Below, one piece after another: positions 1 to 11,823 of a stretch of 64,000 bases of DNA. The stretch is taken from positions 230,826,114 through 230,890,113 of the forward strand of contig NC_081180.1 in assembly GCF_029867415.1 (NCBI RefSeq), given 5' to 3'. Each line of letters starts with the position of its first letter. The stretch's first letter is position 1. A program made the position numbers and the translations under genes. The notes beneath the pieces were generated by a model, which saw nothing but the letters and a program-made list of their open reading frames with translations, ran no database searches and was not told where the DNA came from. The stretch is from Vicia villosa. Lineage: Eukaryota; Streptophyta; Magnoliopsida; Fabales; Fabaceae.

Positions 1-408
1 CACGTGTTGAATGATAATCAGTCGACCGTTAGTAGTATTTATTTTATTTTTACTATTTAAGCAAGTTCCATAGGAACAGTTTAGGGTCCGCATTTTCTAC
101 AAAACACAAGTAAACTCAAATCTCTGTGCAATAATGAGTGACGAGTTCAACTTTGGAATGTACGTATGCGTACCAGTTTAATTTATGCAATCATTTTACG
201 TTCTATTTCATTTTCAGTGCACATTTACTGCTCTTTTATTGCTTTTATTTACTTTAAAGCCTTTAATTTCAGTGTTTACTTTTACTTTAAAGTCACTGTT
301 GCATTTAATACAAACCAGATACACGTAATAAACAAATTAAAGCAATTAGTCCTGGAATATTCTAGTTGATTCTGCAAAAGTAATCTTTAAAAAGGAAACT
401 AGCGCTTG

Positions 409-440
409 TTTACCATTTTTCTGGGTAAACAAATGGTAAA
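409..440. repeat. 10-bp perfect inverted repeat
   Basis: TTTACCATTT at 409-418 is the exact reverse complement of AAATGGTAAA at 431-440, separated by 12 bases. It could fold as a hairpin. I see no neighbouring gene that explains it. Confidence 0.6.
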
Positions 441-1033
441 TAGAAAGTGAAGATTTGGTCAACATAAATTGAGTGTTATGACTAACCAGCTATTATTTCA
501 GATACATAATTCTTTTCTCTCTCATCAACTCATCGCCTCTCTCTCACAAAGTTATAGAAGTGGTGCTCTTCTCCTCTCATCAAACAAATTTGCAGACAAA
601 TTCACGGCGCCTTCTTCTTCTCTCAACCAACAGCGAAGCTTTTCCTGACTCAATAAATTTGCATGGTGCTCTTCCTCTCTCAACCCGACGGAGACGCTCT
701 TCCTCCAACAAACAAATTTGCATAGGAAGTGTTGAAGAACACAATGTTGAAGTCTGTTTCAACATTGATATATTGCTGACATTTGTTTTAAGTCTTGAAA
801 ATCTCCTTTATTTTTGTATTGATTATGTTTTTCATTTTGATTTGTTTTAACAAATTTCCTTTATTTTGTACTAATTTTAGTTTTCAATTTGGTTTGTTTT
901 GTTATCAGGTTGAGTTCTTTATTGTTAAACATGGCATAATCATAAAGTCAACAAAATGTGTGAGCAGCCAAGGAAGCATGGGCAAGAGACTACGATGTAT
1001 CTCAGTTTGATTTGTATGATGTATCTGTCTGTA

Positions 1034-1484
1034 ATAACTAAACTTTAAGCAGTATTAACGAAAATTTTGAACTACATTAACCAAGTTTGATTTACTAATT
1101 TTGCTTTGTTTTGATGTAAGAGTCTATATTAACCAACCTTTAAATATCATTAACTAAGTTCGTACATTGCATTAACCATTTCTACTTTATCATTTTTTTA
1201 TGTTTTGATGTCTGAGTCTATATCAACCAAAATTGAAACGCCATTAACCAAATTCTTGCACTACATTAACTAACTTTGTTTTACCAATTTTTTTGTGTTT
1301 GAATGTTTGGGTCTATTTTAGCTAAACTTTAAATGTTGTTAACTAAGTTTTTGAATTGTATTAACCTCTTTGTTTTACAGTTTTTGTATGTTTTTATATC
1401 TAAATCTATATTAACCAAACTTTAAACTTCAATAACCAAGTTCTTGCACTACAATAACCAATTATGCTTTATCAATTTTTATAA
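1034..1484. repeat. Degenerate tandem repeat, period about 95 bp
   Basis: Units beginning with variants of TAACCAAACTTTAAA occur near 1034, 1131, 1224, 1320 and 1412. Each is followed by 'cattaaccaagttcttgcactacattaacc' type sequence, then a T-rich segment and 'gagtctatatt'. Spacing is 92-97 bp. The copies have diverged considerably, so the array is old. No coding potential is visible. Confidence 0.7.
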
Positions 1485-1879
1485 CAAAATAAAGAAAGAA
1501 AGAGAAAATGTGATAGTGGTGGAAAAGTGAAGAGAGAGAAAAAAATTATAGAATAAAATATGATTCTATTATATATATTTAATCAGAGATAGAGTAAATG
1601 GCGTGATTATTTAATTAATTTTTTGCAGTAAAAATGAACAGGAGAGATACGGTGTAGTGTAGGATAAAGTGTCATCATAGCAAAACTGTTTTTTATTCCT
1701 CATATTTATACTCTTACTCTTGTCTTTAATCATGTCTATGTTAACTTTGTGTAGTTGCTCCTAAGCTTGAATAAAAGAAAAGAGTTATTTTAAGCAGTCG
1801 ACGGTCAACGTAAAACTTCGTCGAATTTTTATGGTATAAAATAACTATGAAACAATCTTAATATTTAGTCGTTACCCAG

Positions 1880-2093
1880 AAGCAACACATTGAATGGCTC
1901 GAGTAAAGTGTCAAAAGAGCAAGAGTTTCCATATTTTTGTGAACGGGTGTGGCTAAAGAAGTTAGTTCATGAAAATAAGATTTGTTTTGGATCATGGAAT
2001 ATAGACACGCATATTGGAAAATCTATGGAAATATTAGACACTATAGTCAGGAGAAAGATCAATTTCATGTGCCTAAAAGAAACTAAGTGGACA
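1880..2093 (+). pseudogene. RTE-type LINE endonuclease, N-terminal fragment
   Basis: The translation reads as the start of the apurinic-like endonuclease of plant RTE non-LTR retrotransposons, which databases often mislabel craniofacial development protein 2-like. The FGSWNI and KSMEILDT segments and the KETKW motif are visible; ETKW is the family's QETKW catalytic region. The reading is cut at about 2093 by L1-type sequence and resumes at about 2691 with the next endonuclease segment. The endonuclease nicks the genomic target during target-primed reverse transcription. This copy is broken and inactive. The exact 5' edge is unclear because the upstream flank is unassigned. Confidence 0.75.
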
Positions 2094-2690
2094 ACTAAAA
2101 TAAGTTACAAAATAAGTTAGCAACATGTGATCGATTGGGTCAGAGGGGAATCATTGTCGGATTTGATAGTTGTAGATGCGTATTTTGCAATGGGGAGATC
2201 GAAAGCATTGATCATTTATTTTAGCATGTGGTATGACAAGAAGAATATGGTCCTCTGTTTATTATTGGCTTGATATTTTGGTATCTCAGGTTCATGATTG
2301 TTCAGTAGACAGCTGCTGCACTCACTTCTCCAAATTTTGTTTGGACCCGGATGAAGGGAAAGGTCTCTAAAGGCAGGAAAGGGGCGGTATGGCTTGCAAC
2401 GGTCTGGTGCGTATGGATCACTCGGAATGGGATAGTCTTCAACAATGAAATTACTGATGTTGAGGAGATTGTTCATAAAGTTAAGATGTTTTCATGGTGG
2501 TGACTTCAAATTAGATTCAAACCGTCTGAATTGTAACTTTTACGAGTAGTGTAAACGTCCCTGTGATTTCTTTTGTTTAGTAGGTTCGTTTAGTTTTATT
2601 CTACTTAAATTTTCATCCTTTGTGTATTTGGGTTTGACTACACCTAGTGCTAAGATTTGGAATACAAAGTTGTTTATAAAAAAATTGAAA
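2094..2690 (+). mobile_element. 3' fragment of an L1-type LINE inserted in the RTE LINE
   Basis: This block interrupts the RTE endonuclease. Around 2170-2250 it encodes a C-x2-C...H zinc-binding stretch (CRCVFCNGEIESIDH) typical of the zf-RVT domain at the C terminus of plant L1 reverse transcriptases. Downstream (about 2380-2505) it reads GRKGAVWLATVWCVWITRNG and then KVKMFSWW, also characteristic of that family. Stops and shifts are present. The block ends in a non-coding 3' tail with a short A run near 2676. Only the 3' end is present, the usual 5' truncation of LINE insertions. I could not define a target-site duplication with certainty. Confidence 0.7.
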
Positions 2691-4190
2691 AGGCGAAAGA
2701 ATTATACAACTAGCAATTTAAGCTTTGGTACACCGAAAAAGTTTGATCGAGAAATGGAGTGAGAAATATTATGGATAAGGAGTGGAAGAATGGTATTGTG
2801 GATGTGAGAAGAGTAGGAGATCAAATCATAGCCTTAAAATTTATAGTGGACCAAGACACCTTTAATGTTATTAGTGCTTACTCGCGTCAGGTTGGGTTAG
2901 CAAAACACCTTAAGTTAAAATTCTATGAGGACTTAGAAGGCTTGCTTCAAGATATACCGCAAAGATAAAAGCTTTTTCTATGATGTGATCTAAATGGACA
3001 TGTAGGGAGCATGGAAAGAAGTTTTTAGAGTGTGCATGGGGGTATGGTCTCGAGGAGGTAAATATGGAGGGTAATTATATCTTGGAGTTTTCGTCAACTT
3101 TTGATCTTACTATAGCTAATACCTTCTTTAGGAAAAGATATGAGCATCTTAACACATATAAGAGTGGGTGAAACGTTCTCATATATATTTTTATTTCTTA
3201 TTAGGAAGTCGGATAGGAATATTTTTTTGGACTGTAAAGTTATTGCGGTAGAGAGCTTGACTACCTAACACGGAGTATTGGTTATGGATGTAAGAATTAA
3301 GATGAGAGAAAAGAGAAGAAATCACTTAGGAGAACCACAGAATAAGGGGTGCCATTTGAAGAGTGAAAAATAAGGAAGTTTTCAACACAAGATTTTGGAA
3401 ATGGGGTTCGGACAACTACATGGAAGTGCAAATGAGATGGCCCAAGAGATTAGAAAAACAACCAAAGAGACATTGGAAGAATCAAAAGCTTTTGGTCCAA
3501 GGGATAAACAGTCGTGGTGGCGGAATGAAAGTGTTCTGAGTAAAGTTGAAGTAAAAAAGAATGTTTTAAATAATGGTCTAGATGTAAAAGGGCCAAAAGT
3601 TGGGGAAAATATAAGAAAGTTAAGAACAAGACCAAGAAGGTTATGAGTAAATTAAGAGCCCAAGCTTTTGACAAATTTTATCAATCTTTAGGAATCAAGG
3701 AGGGTGAAAAATATATCTATAGGCTTGCTAAGGAAAGAGAAAGAAAAACAAGAGATTTGGACCAAGTGAATTGTGTTAAAGGTGAACAAGGCAAAGTCTT
3801 GGTTCAGGAAAAAGATATAAAGGATAGGTGGAAGACATATTTCTACAGTCTATTTAATAAAGGATATGATTTCTCACCGAACTCTAGACAAGTCAATATT
3901 ATTGAAGAGGATCAAAATTTTAATTATTACCGTAGCATTCAGAAACTAGAGGAAAAACTAGTGTTGAAAAATATGAGTAATAGTAAGGCGGTTGGACCAT
4001 ACAACATACCTATTTAAGTGTAGAACATTCTTTGAGATAGAGGTATTGAATGTCTTACCAAACACTTTAATAAAATTATTAGGGCAAAGAAAATTTCTGA
4101 TGAATGGATAAGAAGAACTTTAGTTCCAATCTATAAGAACAATGGGGTATACAAAATTGTTAAAAATATAGGGGTTAAGATTATGAGTCA
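2691..4190 (+). pseudogene. RTE-type LINE, endonuclease C-terminus to start of reverse transcriptase
   Basis: This continues the RTE ORF: the KLWYTEKV region, then the VRRVGDQIIALKF and VISAYSRQVGL segments of the endonuclease (2759-2968). Next come decayed GHVGS and DLTIANT segments (2990-3125) and the linker before the RT (3395-3646). The longest intact piece (3643-4017) has SLGIKEGEKYIYRLAKERERKTRDL, here noted only as the family's pre-RT block at 3679-3753, and ends at MSNSKAVGPYNIPI, the start of RT fingers. After a stop the frame continues to the LVPIYKN motif near 4125. The reading stops exactly at 4190, where the Athila-like LTR begins, and resumes at 41439. Many stops and frameshifts show it is an old dead copy. 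Confidence 0.85.
4186..4190. repeat. Left target-site duplication of the Athila-like element (AGTCA)
   Basis: AGTCA directly precedes the LTR terminus TGATCGG at 4191. The same five bases follow the other LTR at 41439-41443. The LINE reading is continuous across the two sites once the element is removed, which independently confirms the insertion. Confidence 0.93.
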
Positions 4191-5578
4191 TGATCGGAAA
4201 AATAGCAAGTGTACTATTTTCACGATGTAGTAATAAAAGGTAAACTCCAAGTATCGATCTCGAGGACTGCGTTGGATTATAATTTCTAAGGGTAAATTAA
4301 AATAAACAGAAAGTAACTTGATGCCTTTGCACTAATATGAGTATATGCCAAGGCAATGTGTATGATTTGCTCTGTAACAACCCTGGATCCTGAAATGAGA
4401 TCTCTTCAACAAGTTCATTATATTCAATTACTAAATCTTTAGAGTGTTTTCTCATAAATCCTTATTGAGAAATCCTTTGGTTTTTCATCTATAAAACCTA
4501 AGTCCTTAGAGCAAAAAAGATAAAACCAAGCTTTTTATTATCGAGAGTTTCTTAGTGACCATAGGGTATCCCTAGTCCTAGGTGATATCTACTATGGTTC
4601 AATCGTATAAAAACCTTAACAATTGCGGTCCGGCAAATTATTAACCACATAACAATATGTATTGGTCCGATAAAGAAGCATTAAAACAGTATACAATTGA
4701 ATTGAATAACACGAACATGGAATTGATCTAATCAAAATTTCAAAGTCATTACAAACCAAATCAGGGACACCCCCTAGCATTGGGGGGTTTAGCTACTCAT
4801 ATTGTTCAAAAGAAATTCAAATATATAAAAGTTAAACATTACAGATAATCCTGGAATTTTTGATCTTCAATTGCTCTTGCTCATGAATGATCTCCGTTCT
4901 TCAACAATCTCATACGTTACTCGCTCTCAATCTATTTCAATTTCTTCCTGGTGTAAAAGATACCCCATCTCTTCTCAATCATTCACTATATATTGCAAAC
5001 CCTTATTTTAAGTCGGAAAGTACCAAAACGCTCTTCTGGATCACTTTTTGAGTAAAAATCACAAAAAACATGCAAATCAGCGTAACAAGCCAACACGGGC
5101 CGTGTTAGGCAACACTGGTACCCGTGTTGGTCCTCTAGATCCATCAATTAAATTTTCAGCACTCAGTAGTAGCAACACGGGTCGTGTTGTGTAACACGGG
5201 TGCCCTTGTTGCTCCACTATCTTCCATCTATTTCTGTTTCTTTGGCTTGCCCAGCAACACGGGTCGTGTTGCCCAACACGGGCGCCCATGTTGCTTCACT
5301 GAGTCTTTTCCTTCTTCTTTCTTCCAGCTCTTTACTTCCGACACTTTTTGCAATGTATACAGTAAACCATCTCCTAGATCCGAGGCACCATAGAACAAAC
5401 AAACCAAAGCATAAAATGGGAAAATAACTCGAAAACTAATTAAAGTATGAAAAATGCAAATGCACTCATAAATACTTAAACGGACTTGAAAAGACTATAC
5501 TATGACATGAAGTAGTGCAAAATACCTGGATTATCGTCAGGAAAGTGACAAAAACATAGTGAGAATCATGATCGATCA
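4191..5578 (-). repeat. 3' LTR of the Athila-like element
   Basis: This is the left copy of the LTR, about 1388 bp, with termini TGATCGG and CGATCA. A TATA-like stretch lies at 4986-4994 in the minus-strand sense. Three tandem CAACACGGG...CCCGTGTTG dyad modules lie at 5090-5300. Compared with the right LTR it lacks about 60 bp near 4276. Confidence 0.92.
5090..5300 (-). repeat. Three dyad modules (about 82 bp period) in the Athila 3' LTR
   Basis: Units start near 5090, 5172 and 5253. Each has CAACACGGGTCGTGTTG, an interrupted palindrome, followed closely by a second palindrome of the form AACACGGG-xx-CCCGTGTT. The same module recurs in the 5' LTR (40950-41161) and upstream of ORF-1 (33541-33733). 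Confidence 0.85.
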
Positions 5579-5697
5579 CAACCCCAAACTTATCTCATTG
5601 CTTGTCCTCAAGCGATGCTCGAGAAACAAACAGGGATCCCCCAATTTATTCACAGTCATCTTACCACATTACTGCTGAGATCTTTCGCAGCTTCCTT
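5579..5697 (-). other. Athila 3' non-coding region with polypurine tract
   Basis: Next to the 3' LTR, CCCCAAACTT at 5582-5591 reads on the minus strand as AAGTTTGGGG followed by TTG and the LTR end. It is the likely plus-strand primer site. The rest is non-coding and continues at 14762 beyond the copia insertion. Confidence 0.75.
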
Positions 5698-6001
5698 TGT
5701 AAATGCAAGCTTCTCAAGCATAGTGTGTTTTGATGAAGACAATATGGACATCAAGCTTTTATAAAGGATGTGCAAAAAGAATTTCAAGTATCAAGCAAAA
5801 ATACATCATTTCAAAGTCTTGAAGAATTTGTGAAGATTCAAGGATCAAGCTAAAATGTCAAAGGTATAAACAATACTCACTTTGACATATAATTGTTCAC
5901 AAATATATTTTCATGCATATCATAATCATACTACAAAGTGTCATCCCTCAAAAGTTCATTTAAAACCTTTTTCATAGTTAAAATTCAAAATAAAGGTTTT
6001 A

Positions 6002-6184
6002 GGAACCGGGTTGTCCCTATGGGGGAACCGGTTCCCAGCATTCTCTTTTTTCAGCATTCTGTGGTTTACTATGGGGAACCGGGTTGTCCCTATGCAGGAA
6101 CCGGTTCCCACGTTCAAAATTCAAATTTTCTGCTGTAACGTTCAGCAGGAACCGGGTTGTCCCAGGCAGGAACCGGTTCCTACT
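6002..6184 (+). repeat. GGAACCGGTTCC dyad array in the copia 5' LTR
   Basis: Three units start at 6002, 6075 and 6148, a 73-bp period. Each is GGAACCGGGTTGTCCC, a short spacer and the perfect palindrome GGAACCGGTTCC (6024, 6097, 6169). An identical array lies in the 3' LTR at 13776-13958. A reverse-oriented relative lies at 11429-11541 upstream of the second ORF. Confidence 0.9.
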
Positions 6185-6298
6185 GAACCAGTGTGTTTTT
6201 TCATTGCATGATCTTATTCAAACGAATTCTTTTTCATACCACTTGATCATTGCATTGTTTCATGGAAAAATAACCATTCAAAGAGGTGTTTAACACAC

Positions 6299-6304
6299 TA
6301 TAAA
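6299..6304 (+). promoter_or_regulatory. Predicted TATA box of the copia LTR promoter
   Basis: CACACTATAAATTC places TATAAA at 6299-6304, downstream of the dyad array and about 0.6 kb into the LTR. Transcription would then start about 30 bases further on. This is a prediction from motif and position only. Confidence 0.55.
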
Positions 6305-6982
6305 TTCTACATATTTCAAAATCATTATTCACCTTCTTCATTAACAATTCATACTCATAAATTTCATTATTTCCAAGTGTCCACAAACCAGAATTTTTAT
6401 ATGAAACTTTCTACACACATTTTCATAGAGAATTCATTCAAAGTTTCATGCATACATTATTGTGAACACTTATATTCAGTTTGAGAATTGTTTATTTGAA
6501 GAAGAAGATCAATCCAAGATTGATAGTGCTATACAAACTTCATCTAAATCTCTTGTAAAAGTTCAAAGAAAATTATCTCCTTACTATCCAGGATTGTTGG
6601 AAGTAAGTGGTGTGTTTGAAGAGGATTGTTCTTCATTCACATTAGTGTTGATTGATCTTAAAGGTATTAAGAACCTTTGATCACCCTATAGGTTAGATAG
6701 TAGGCATAGGCTTGTACAATAATTCTAACTATAGTGAAATCTCTTTCGTGTTTGAAAGGGGACTGGAGTACTCTCGAATTGTGAGGGGAACCAGTATATA
6801 TCGTTGCGTTCTTTACTTTTCCGCACTTTATTGCATTCATCACCATTACCAAAGAAAAGAAAAGAACCTTACAAAAACCTTCAAACACTTAACCAAAAAT
6901 TATTAGAAGTATTCTCATAAAACCGATTAAATTTTTGAAAACCTAATTCACCCCCCCTCTTAGGCGCAATCTTATACTTACA

Positions 6983-7000
6983 TTTGGCATCAGAGCAAGT
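6983..7000 (+). other. Copia primer binding site
   Basis: Immediately after the LTR comes TTTGGCATCAGAGCAAG, one change from the TGGTATCAGAGC site that pairs with the 3' end of initiator tRNA-Met in plant copia elements. Confidence 0.85.
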
Positions 7001-7029
7001 TATAGGTAACTTGTTCCTAAAGATCCATA

Positions 7030-10000
7030 ATGGCTTCCGCAAATCAAAGACCGGTTTTCAAAGATGGTGGTTCTAACAACAAGCCTCCATTGTTTTGTGG
7101 TGAATATTTTGACTTTTGGAAAATCCAAATGAAGGCTCATCTAGAAGCACAAGGAGAAGAAGTTTGGGAGGCTGTCCTACAAGGTCCTCATGTTCCTACA
7201 ACGGTCGTTAATGGTTTTGGATCGGAGAAACCTAAAGCGTCATGGGATGATAATGATAGAAAAAGGGTTCTTGCTGACAAAAAGGCGATCAGTCTTCTTC
7301 ATGGTGCTCTTAGTATGGATGAATTCTTCCGAATATCAACATGTACAACATCAAAGGAAATTTGGGATACTCTTGTAGAAACTCATGAAGGTACCGCTGA
7401 AGTTAAAAGATCAAGGTTGAATACTTTAAGCCAAGAGTACGAACTGTTTAGAATGAAGCCCGGAGAAACTATTCTCGATTTGCAAAAACGATTCGTACAT
7501 TTGACAAATCACTTGAAGGCACTTGGTAAGACTCTTACTACCGAAGAACTTAATCTTAAAGTGCTCAGATCTTTGACAAGGGAGTGGCAACCAAAAGTGA
7601 CGGCGATATCCGAAAAGAAGAATTTATCAAAACTTACTTCCGCAACACTATTTGGAAAACTTCAAGAATATGAGACAGAACTTGGAAGATTGGAAAAGCA
7701 TGAGAACTTAGAGAAGAAATCCAAAGGCATTGCATTAAAAGTAGATTCAATAGAAAGCAAAATAAAAGACGCATCGGATGAAGATGAAAACTTCTTGCTT
7801 CTTGTAAAAAGGTTAGGCAAGTTTTTTGGTAATAAAACTAATATTGATAATACTAACTATGTCAAAAGAAAGAAATTCTCAAAGCATAAAGATAAAGAAG
7901 CATCCACTTCATCACAAGAAGTTACATGCTATGAATGTGGGAAACAAGGACACATAAAGCCGGAATGTCCAAAGCTTTCGAAGAAGAATGTATTCAAAGG
8001 CAAAAGGGAGTTCAAAAATAAAAAGGCCTACATAGCATGGGAAGATAATGAAGTAAGTTCCTCATCGGACTCCGATAGTGACGAAAGTGCAAACCTAGCA
8101 CTAATGGCATCACACCACTCCGACGATGAAGAAGGCGAGGTTTGCTTGAAGACCACTTCAAACCTATGGTATCTAGATAGTGGTTGTTCAAAGCATATGA
8201 CGGGTGACCTAAACCAATTTTCAGATCTAAGGTTAAAGGCCAAGGGTTTTGTCACTTATGGAGACAACAATAAGGGAAGAATTCTTGGCAAAGGCAAAGT
8301 TGGTGCACCACCTTTCACATCCATTGAAGATGTTCTTTATGTTGAAGGACTAAAGCATAATCTTCTAAGCATTAGCCAACTTTGTGACAAAGGCTTCAAG
8401 ATCAAATTCACTAAGGAAGAATGCTTGATCATCGATGAAGTCACCAATGAGGTAAAACTCAAAGGTACAAGAATTAATAACATTTTTATGATTTCTTTAA
8501 ATGATTTATCTTTGAAAGTAAAATGTCTTTTGGTAAACAATAATGAATCATGGTTATGGCATAAAAGAGCAGCCCATATTCATATGGATCATTTAAATAA
8601 GTTAACCAAACATGATCTTGTCATTGGCTTACCTAAGATAAAGTTTGTCAAAGATAAACTATGTGATGCTTGTCAAAAGGGAAAGCAAACCAAATCGTCT
8701 TTCAAACCAAAGAATGTGGTGACTACAACAAGACCACTTCAATTATTGCATATGGATTTATTTGGTCCATCAAGGACAAGAAGCTTCGGAGGTAATGTAT
8801 ACGCTTTAGTTATTTTTGATGATTATTCTAGATATTCTTGGACTTTGTTTCTTGTGCAGAAAAGTGATGCTTTTAGAGCCTTTAAGAAGTATGCAAAACA
8901 AATCCAAAATGAAAAATCATTAAAGATTGTATCCATAAGAAGTGATCATGGTGGAGAATTTCAAAATGCATCGTTTGAAGAATTTTGTGAAGAACATGGT
9001 ATCTCTCATAATTTTTCAGCACCAAGAACTCCACAACAAAATGGAGTAGTTGAAAGGAAAAATAGGTTTCTAGTGGAACTTGCAAGAACAATGCTTAGTG
9101 ATGCAAATCTTCCTAAATATTTTTGGGCGGATGCGGTTAGTACGGCATGTTATGTTGGAAATCGAGTAATCATTAGACCTATCTTAAAGAAGACTCCATA
9201 TGAACTCTTCAAAGGAAGAAAGCCAAACATTGCTCACTTTCACATTTTTGGATGCAAGTGCTTTGTTCTCAACAATGACAAAGACAATCTTGGTAAGTTT
9301 GATGAGAAATCCGACGAAGGTATATTTCTTGGTTATTCTCTTTCTAGTAAAGCATATAGAATTTATAATAAAAGAACTTTAACTATTGAAGAATCTATGC
9401 ATGTATCTTTTGATGAGACTAACACTTCCAAAGAGGAAATAGTTGTTTGTGATGATGATGATCCTTTAGATTTACCCCCGGAAGAACCTTCAAATGATAC
9501 AATTGTGAAGGCACCGGAAGAACTTTCAAATGATATAATTGTGAAGGCACCGGAAGTACAACAAGAAAGTGTTCAACAAGAAAGTGTACAACAAGAATCA
9601 AACACCAATGATCTACCAAAAGAATGGAGAACTCATAGAGATCATCCTATTGATAAAGTTATTGGTGATATTAGTCAAGGAGTTGCAACAAGATTAAATC
9701 TCAAAGATGCTTGCTTACACATGGCTTTTGTTTCTCAAATTGAACCTTCCAAAGTTGATGAAGCCTTAGGAGACGATCAATGGATAAATGCAATGCAAGA
9801 AGAATTAAATCAATTCGAAAGAAATCAAGTTTGGGAACTTGTTCCTAGACCAAGTAACAAACACATCATAGGTACTCGATGGGTGTTTAAGAACAAGCTT
9901 GATGAGAATGGTATAATTGTTCGAAACAAAGCAAGATTGGTGGCCCAAGGTTACAATCAAGAAGAAGGAATCGACTTTGAAGAAACATTTGCTCCGGTTG

Positions 10001-11274
10001 CAAGGTTAGAAGCTATTCGTCTTTTACTTGCTTATGCATGTTCATTAAATTTTCAGCTTTATCAAATGGACGTCAAGAGCGCATTCTTGAATGGCTACAT
10101 CAATGAAGAAGTCTATGTCAAACAACCCCCGGGATTTGAAGACTTCAAGAATCCTTCACATGTCTTTAAGTTGAGAAAGGCTCTTTATGGATTAAAGCAA
10201 GCACCTAGAGCATGGTATGATAGACTTAGCAATTTTTTGTGTGAAAAGGGTTTCGAAAAGGGTAAGGTTGATAAAACTTTGTTCATTAAGAAAATCAAGA
10301 GTAACACTTTATTGGTTCAAGTCTATGTTGATGATATCATTTTTGGATCGACTAACAAAGAAATGTGTGAGGAATTCTCATTGATGATGCAAGGAGAATT
10401 CGAGATGTCTATGATGGGAAAGATGAACTACTTTCTTGGACTACAAATTAAGCAACTCAAAGATGGAATTTTTATCAATCAATCCAAATATTGTAAAGAA
10501 CTATTAAAGAAGTTTGATATGGACAATTGTAAAGCAATGAATACTCCAATGGGCTCCGGTACATATGTTGATCAAGATGAATCCGGTACTCCAATTGATA
10601 TTACCAAGTATCGAGGTATGATTGGTTCTTTATTGTATTTGACGGCAAGCCGTCCTGACATAATGTTTAGTGTTTGTCTTTGTGCTCGCTTTCAAGCAAA
10701 TCCAAAGGAATCACATCTTATGGCGGTTAAAAGGATCATGAAGTATCTCAAAGGAACAACCAACGTTGGCTTATGGTATCCTAAAGGTAGTGTTTGCAAT
10801 TTAATTGGTTATTCTGACACGGATTATGCAGGATGTAAAACTGATCGTAAAAGCACAAGTGGTACTTGTCACATTCTTGGAAATGCATTAGTATCATGGG
10901 CTTGTAAAAAGCAAGCATGTGTTGCTCTTAGTACGGCCGAAGCAGAATACATAGCAGCGGGTAGTTGTTGTGCACAAATTCTTTGGCTTAAGCAACAACT
11001 TCGTGACTACGGACTTGATCTCGGATGTATTCCTCTTCGATGCGACAATACAAGTGCTATAAATATTACAAAGAATCCGGTCATGCATTCAAGAACCAAA
11101 CACATAGACATTCGACATCATTTTCTTCGCGATCATGTACTTAAAGGAGATGTTGAAGTCACTTTTGTAGATACTCATAATCAACTTGCGGATATCTTCA
11201 CCAAGCCTCTCCCAAAAGAATCGTTTTACAAAATTCGACGAGAGCTTGGAATTTTAGACGAAGGTGATGTTTAA
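7030..11274 (+). CDS. Copia gag-pol polyprotein, intact, 1414 aa
   Basis: One open frame encodes the capsid-like gag, protease, integrase, reverse transcriptase and RNase H used for cytoplasmic reverse transcription and nuclear integration of this element. Gag (about residues 25-300) has the [10 protein letters not shown] entry and a UBN2-type core, ending in a CCHC knuckle near 300 ([14 protein letters not shown]). The protease signature [13 protein letters not shown] is near 380. The integrase zinc region starts near 509, and the DDE core includes HMDLFGP (575), SDHGGEF (638) and NGVVERKNR (668). RT has [10 protein letters not shown] near 1011 and the catalytic YVDD near 1099. RNase H has YSDTDYAGC near 1260 and STAEAEY near 1301. 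Order PR-INT-RT-RH defines Ty1/copia. The start codon lies 48 bp past the LTR. No stop or frameshift is seen, and the length is normal for the SIRE lineage. Confidence 0.95.
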   Translation: MASANQRPVFKDGGSNNKPPLFCGEYFDFWKIQMKAHLEAQGEEVWEAVLQGPHVPTTVVNGFGSEKPKASWDDNDRKRVLADKKAISLLHGALSMDEFFRISTCTTSKEIWDTLVETHEGTAEVKRSRLNTLSQEYELFRMKPGETILDLQKRFVHLTNHLKALGKTLTTEELNLKVLRSLTREWQPKVTAISEKKNLSKLTSATLFGKLQEYETELGRLEKHENLEKKSKGIALKVDSIESKIKDASDEDENFLLLVKRLGKFFGNKTNIDNTNYVKRKKFSKHKDKEASTSSQEVTCYECGKQGHIKPECPKLSKKNVFKGKREFKNKKAYIAWEDNEVSSSSDSDSDESANLALMASHHSDDEEGEVCLKTTSNLWYLDSGCSKHMTGDLNQFSDLRLKAKGFVTYGDNNKGRILGKGKVGAPPFTSIEDVLYVEGLKHNLLSISQLCDKGFKIKFTKEECLIIDEVTNEVKLKGTRINNIFMISLNDLSLKVKCLLVNNNESWLWHKRAAHIHMDHLNKLTKHDLVIGLPKIKFVKDKLCDACQKGKQTKSSFKPKNVVTTTRPLQLLHMDLFGPSRTRSFGGNVYALVIFDDYSRYSWTLFLVQKSDAFRAFKKYAKQIQNEKSLKIVSIRSDHGGEFQNASFEEFCEEHGISHNFSAPRTPQQNGVVERKNRFLVELARTMLSDANLPKYFWADAVSTACYVGNRVIIRPILKKTPYELFKGRKPNIAHFHIFGCKCFVLNNDKDNLGKFDEKSDEGIFLGYSLSSKAYRIYNKRTLTIEESMHVSFDETNTSKEEIVVCDDDDPLDLPPEEPSNDTIVKAPEELSNDIIVKAPEVQQESVQQESVQQESNTNDLPKEWRTHRDHPIDKVIGDISQGVATRLNLKDACLHMAFVSQIEPSKVDEALGDDQWINAMQEELNQFERNQVWELVPRPSNKHIIGTRWVFKNKLDENGIIVRNKARLVAQGYNQEEGIDFEETFAPVARLEAIRLLLAYACSLNFQLYQMDVKSAFLNGYINEEVYVKQPPGFEDFKNPSHVFKLRKALYGLKQAPRAWYDRLSNFLCEKGFEKGKVDKTLFIKKIKSNTLLVQVYVDDIIFGSTNKEMCEEFSLMMQGEFEMSMMGKMNYFLGLQIKQLKDGIFINQSKYCKELLKKFDMDNCKAMNTPMGSGTYVDQDESGTPIDITKYRGMIGSLLYLTASRPDIMFSVCLCARFQANPKESHLMAVKRIMKYLKGTTNVGLWYPKGSVCNLIGYSDTDYAGCKTDRKSTSGTCHILGNALVSWACKKQACVALSTAEAEYIAAGSCCAQILWLKQQLRDYGLDLGCIPLRCDNTSAINITKNPVMHSRTKHIDIRHHFLRDHVLKGDVEVTFVDTHNQLADIFTKPLPKESFYKIRRELGILDEGDV

Positions 11275-11428
11275 AATTTATTCGTCATTTTCATACATCA
11301 AAGGTACAAGTTTCTAAATTTTTAAGTTAAAAGTGCTTTATAAATGTTCATTCATTATGACTTGGTAAATATGTATGATATGTATGCTTTATATTTCATA
11401 AAATAAAAGATTTTGGAAATTTTCAGTC

Positions 11429-11541
11429 CAGGAACCGGTTCCCATGTAGGGACGAACCGGTTCCCCATACTAATTTCCAGAGGCCTGTTTTCTTTGTGTC
11501 TCAGGAACCGGTTCCCATGTAGGGACGAACCGGTTCCCACG
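11429..11541 (-). repeat. Second GGAACCGGTTCC dyad array upstream of the copia extra ORF
   Basis: Two units start at 11431 and 11504, exactly 73 bp apart, the period used in the LTR. Each has GGAACCGGTTCC, then CATGTAGGGAC, then GAACCGGTTCC. Reverse-complemented, the spacer reads GTCCCTA, matching the LTR module, so the array is inverted relative to the LTR copies. Confidence 0.85.
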
Positions 11542-11815
11542 TACATTTTCCAGATTTTTGCTTATCTTGTTTGGCTGTACATGAAGGTATGTGTGGTCAT
11601 TATTGTTTTGCCTTATTTTTTCTATTTATTTATTTTAGTTCACACCACACATTTATTCTCTTTTACTCTCATTCACACACATTTACTTTCATTATTCACA
11701 TACATTCATCTTCATCTTCTTCAAACACCCTTCCACCTCCATAGTCAAACCCCATTCAAAGCTCCATTATCTCACCATAACTCTCCAAATTAAATTACCC
11801 ACTACCTCTAAACAC

Positions 11816-11823
11816 TATATAAT
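11816..11823 (+). promoter_or_regulatory. Candidate TATA box for the copia second ORF
   Basis: AACACTATATAATCC resembles the LTR sequence ACACTATAAATTC. It lies 93 bp upstream of the ATG at 11917 and downstream of a dyad array like the one in the LTR promoter. This suggests a separate transcript for the extra ORF. The evidence is positional only; a spliced subgenomic RNA is the alternative. Confidence 0.4.

Larger units (their letters stand above)
1..1879. other. Unassigned AT-rich flank
   Basis: I cannot assign this stretch to a gene or a known element. It is AT-rich and carries only short ORFs that overlap on both strands and have no recognisable domain. It contains a perfect small inverted repeat at 409-440 and a degenerate tandem array at about 1034-1484. 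CTC/TTC-rich short repeats lie around 520-730. It may be the remnant of an old element, because the RTE LINE begins immediately to its right. Confidence 0.4.
5698..6982 (+). repeat. 5' LTR of the SIRE-like copia element
   Basis: The LTR is 1285 bp and begins right after the TCCTT duplication. It holds three dyad modules with a 73-bp period (6002-6184) and a TATAAA box at 6299-6304 about 110 bp downstream. It ends ACTTACA at 6982, followed by the primer site. Confidence 0.95.

Noticed and set aside
560..850. Small gene in the left flank
   Set aside because: Overlapping ORFs on both strands with low complexity and no homology I recognise.
5938..6293. Small proteins with repeated Asn-Arg-Val-Val-Pro peptides (also at 13712-14067)
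   Set aside because: Three overlapping frames simply translate the dyad array in the copia LTR.
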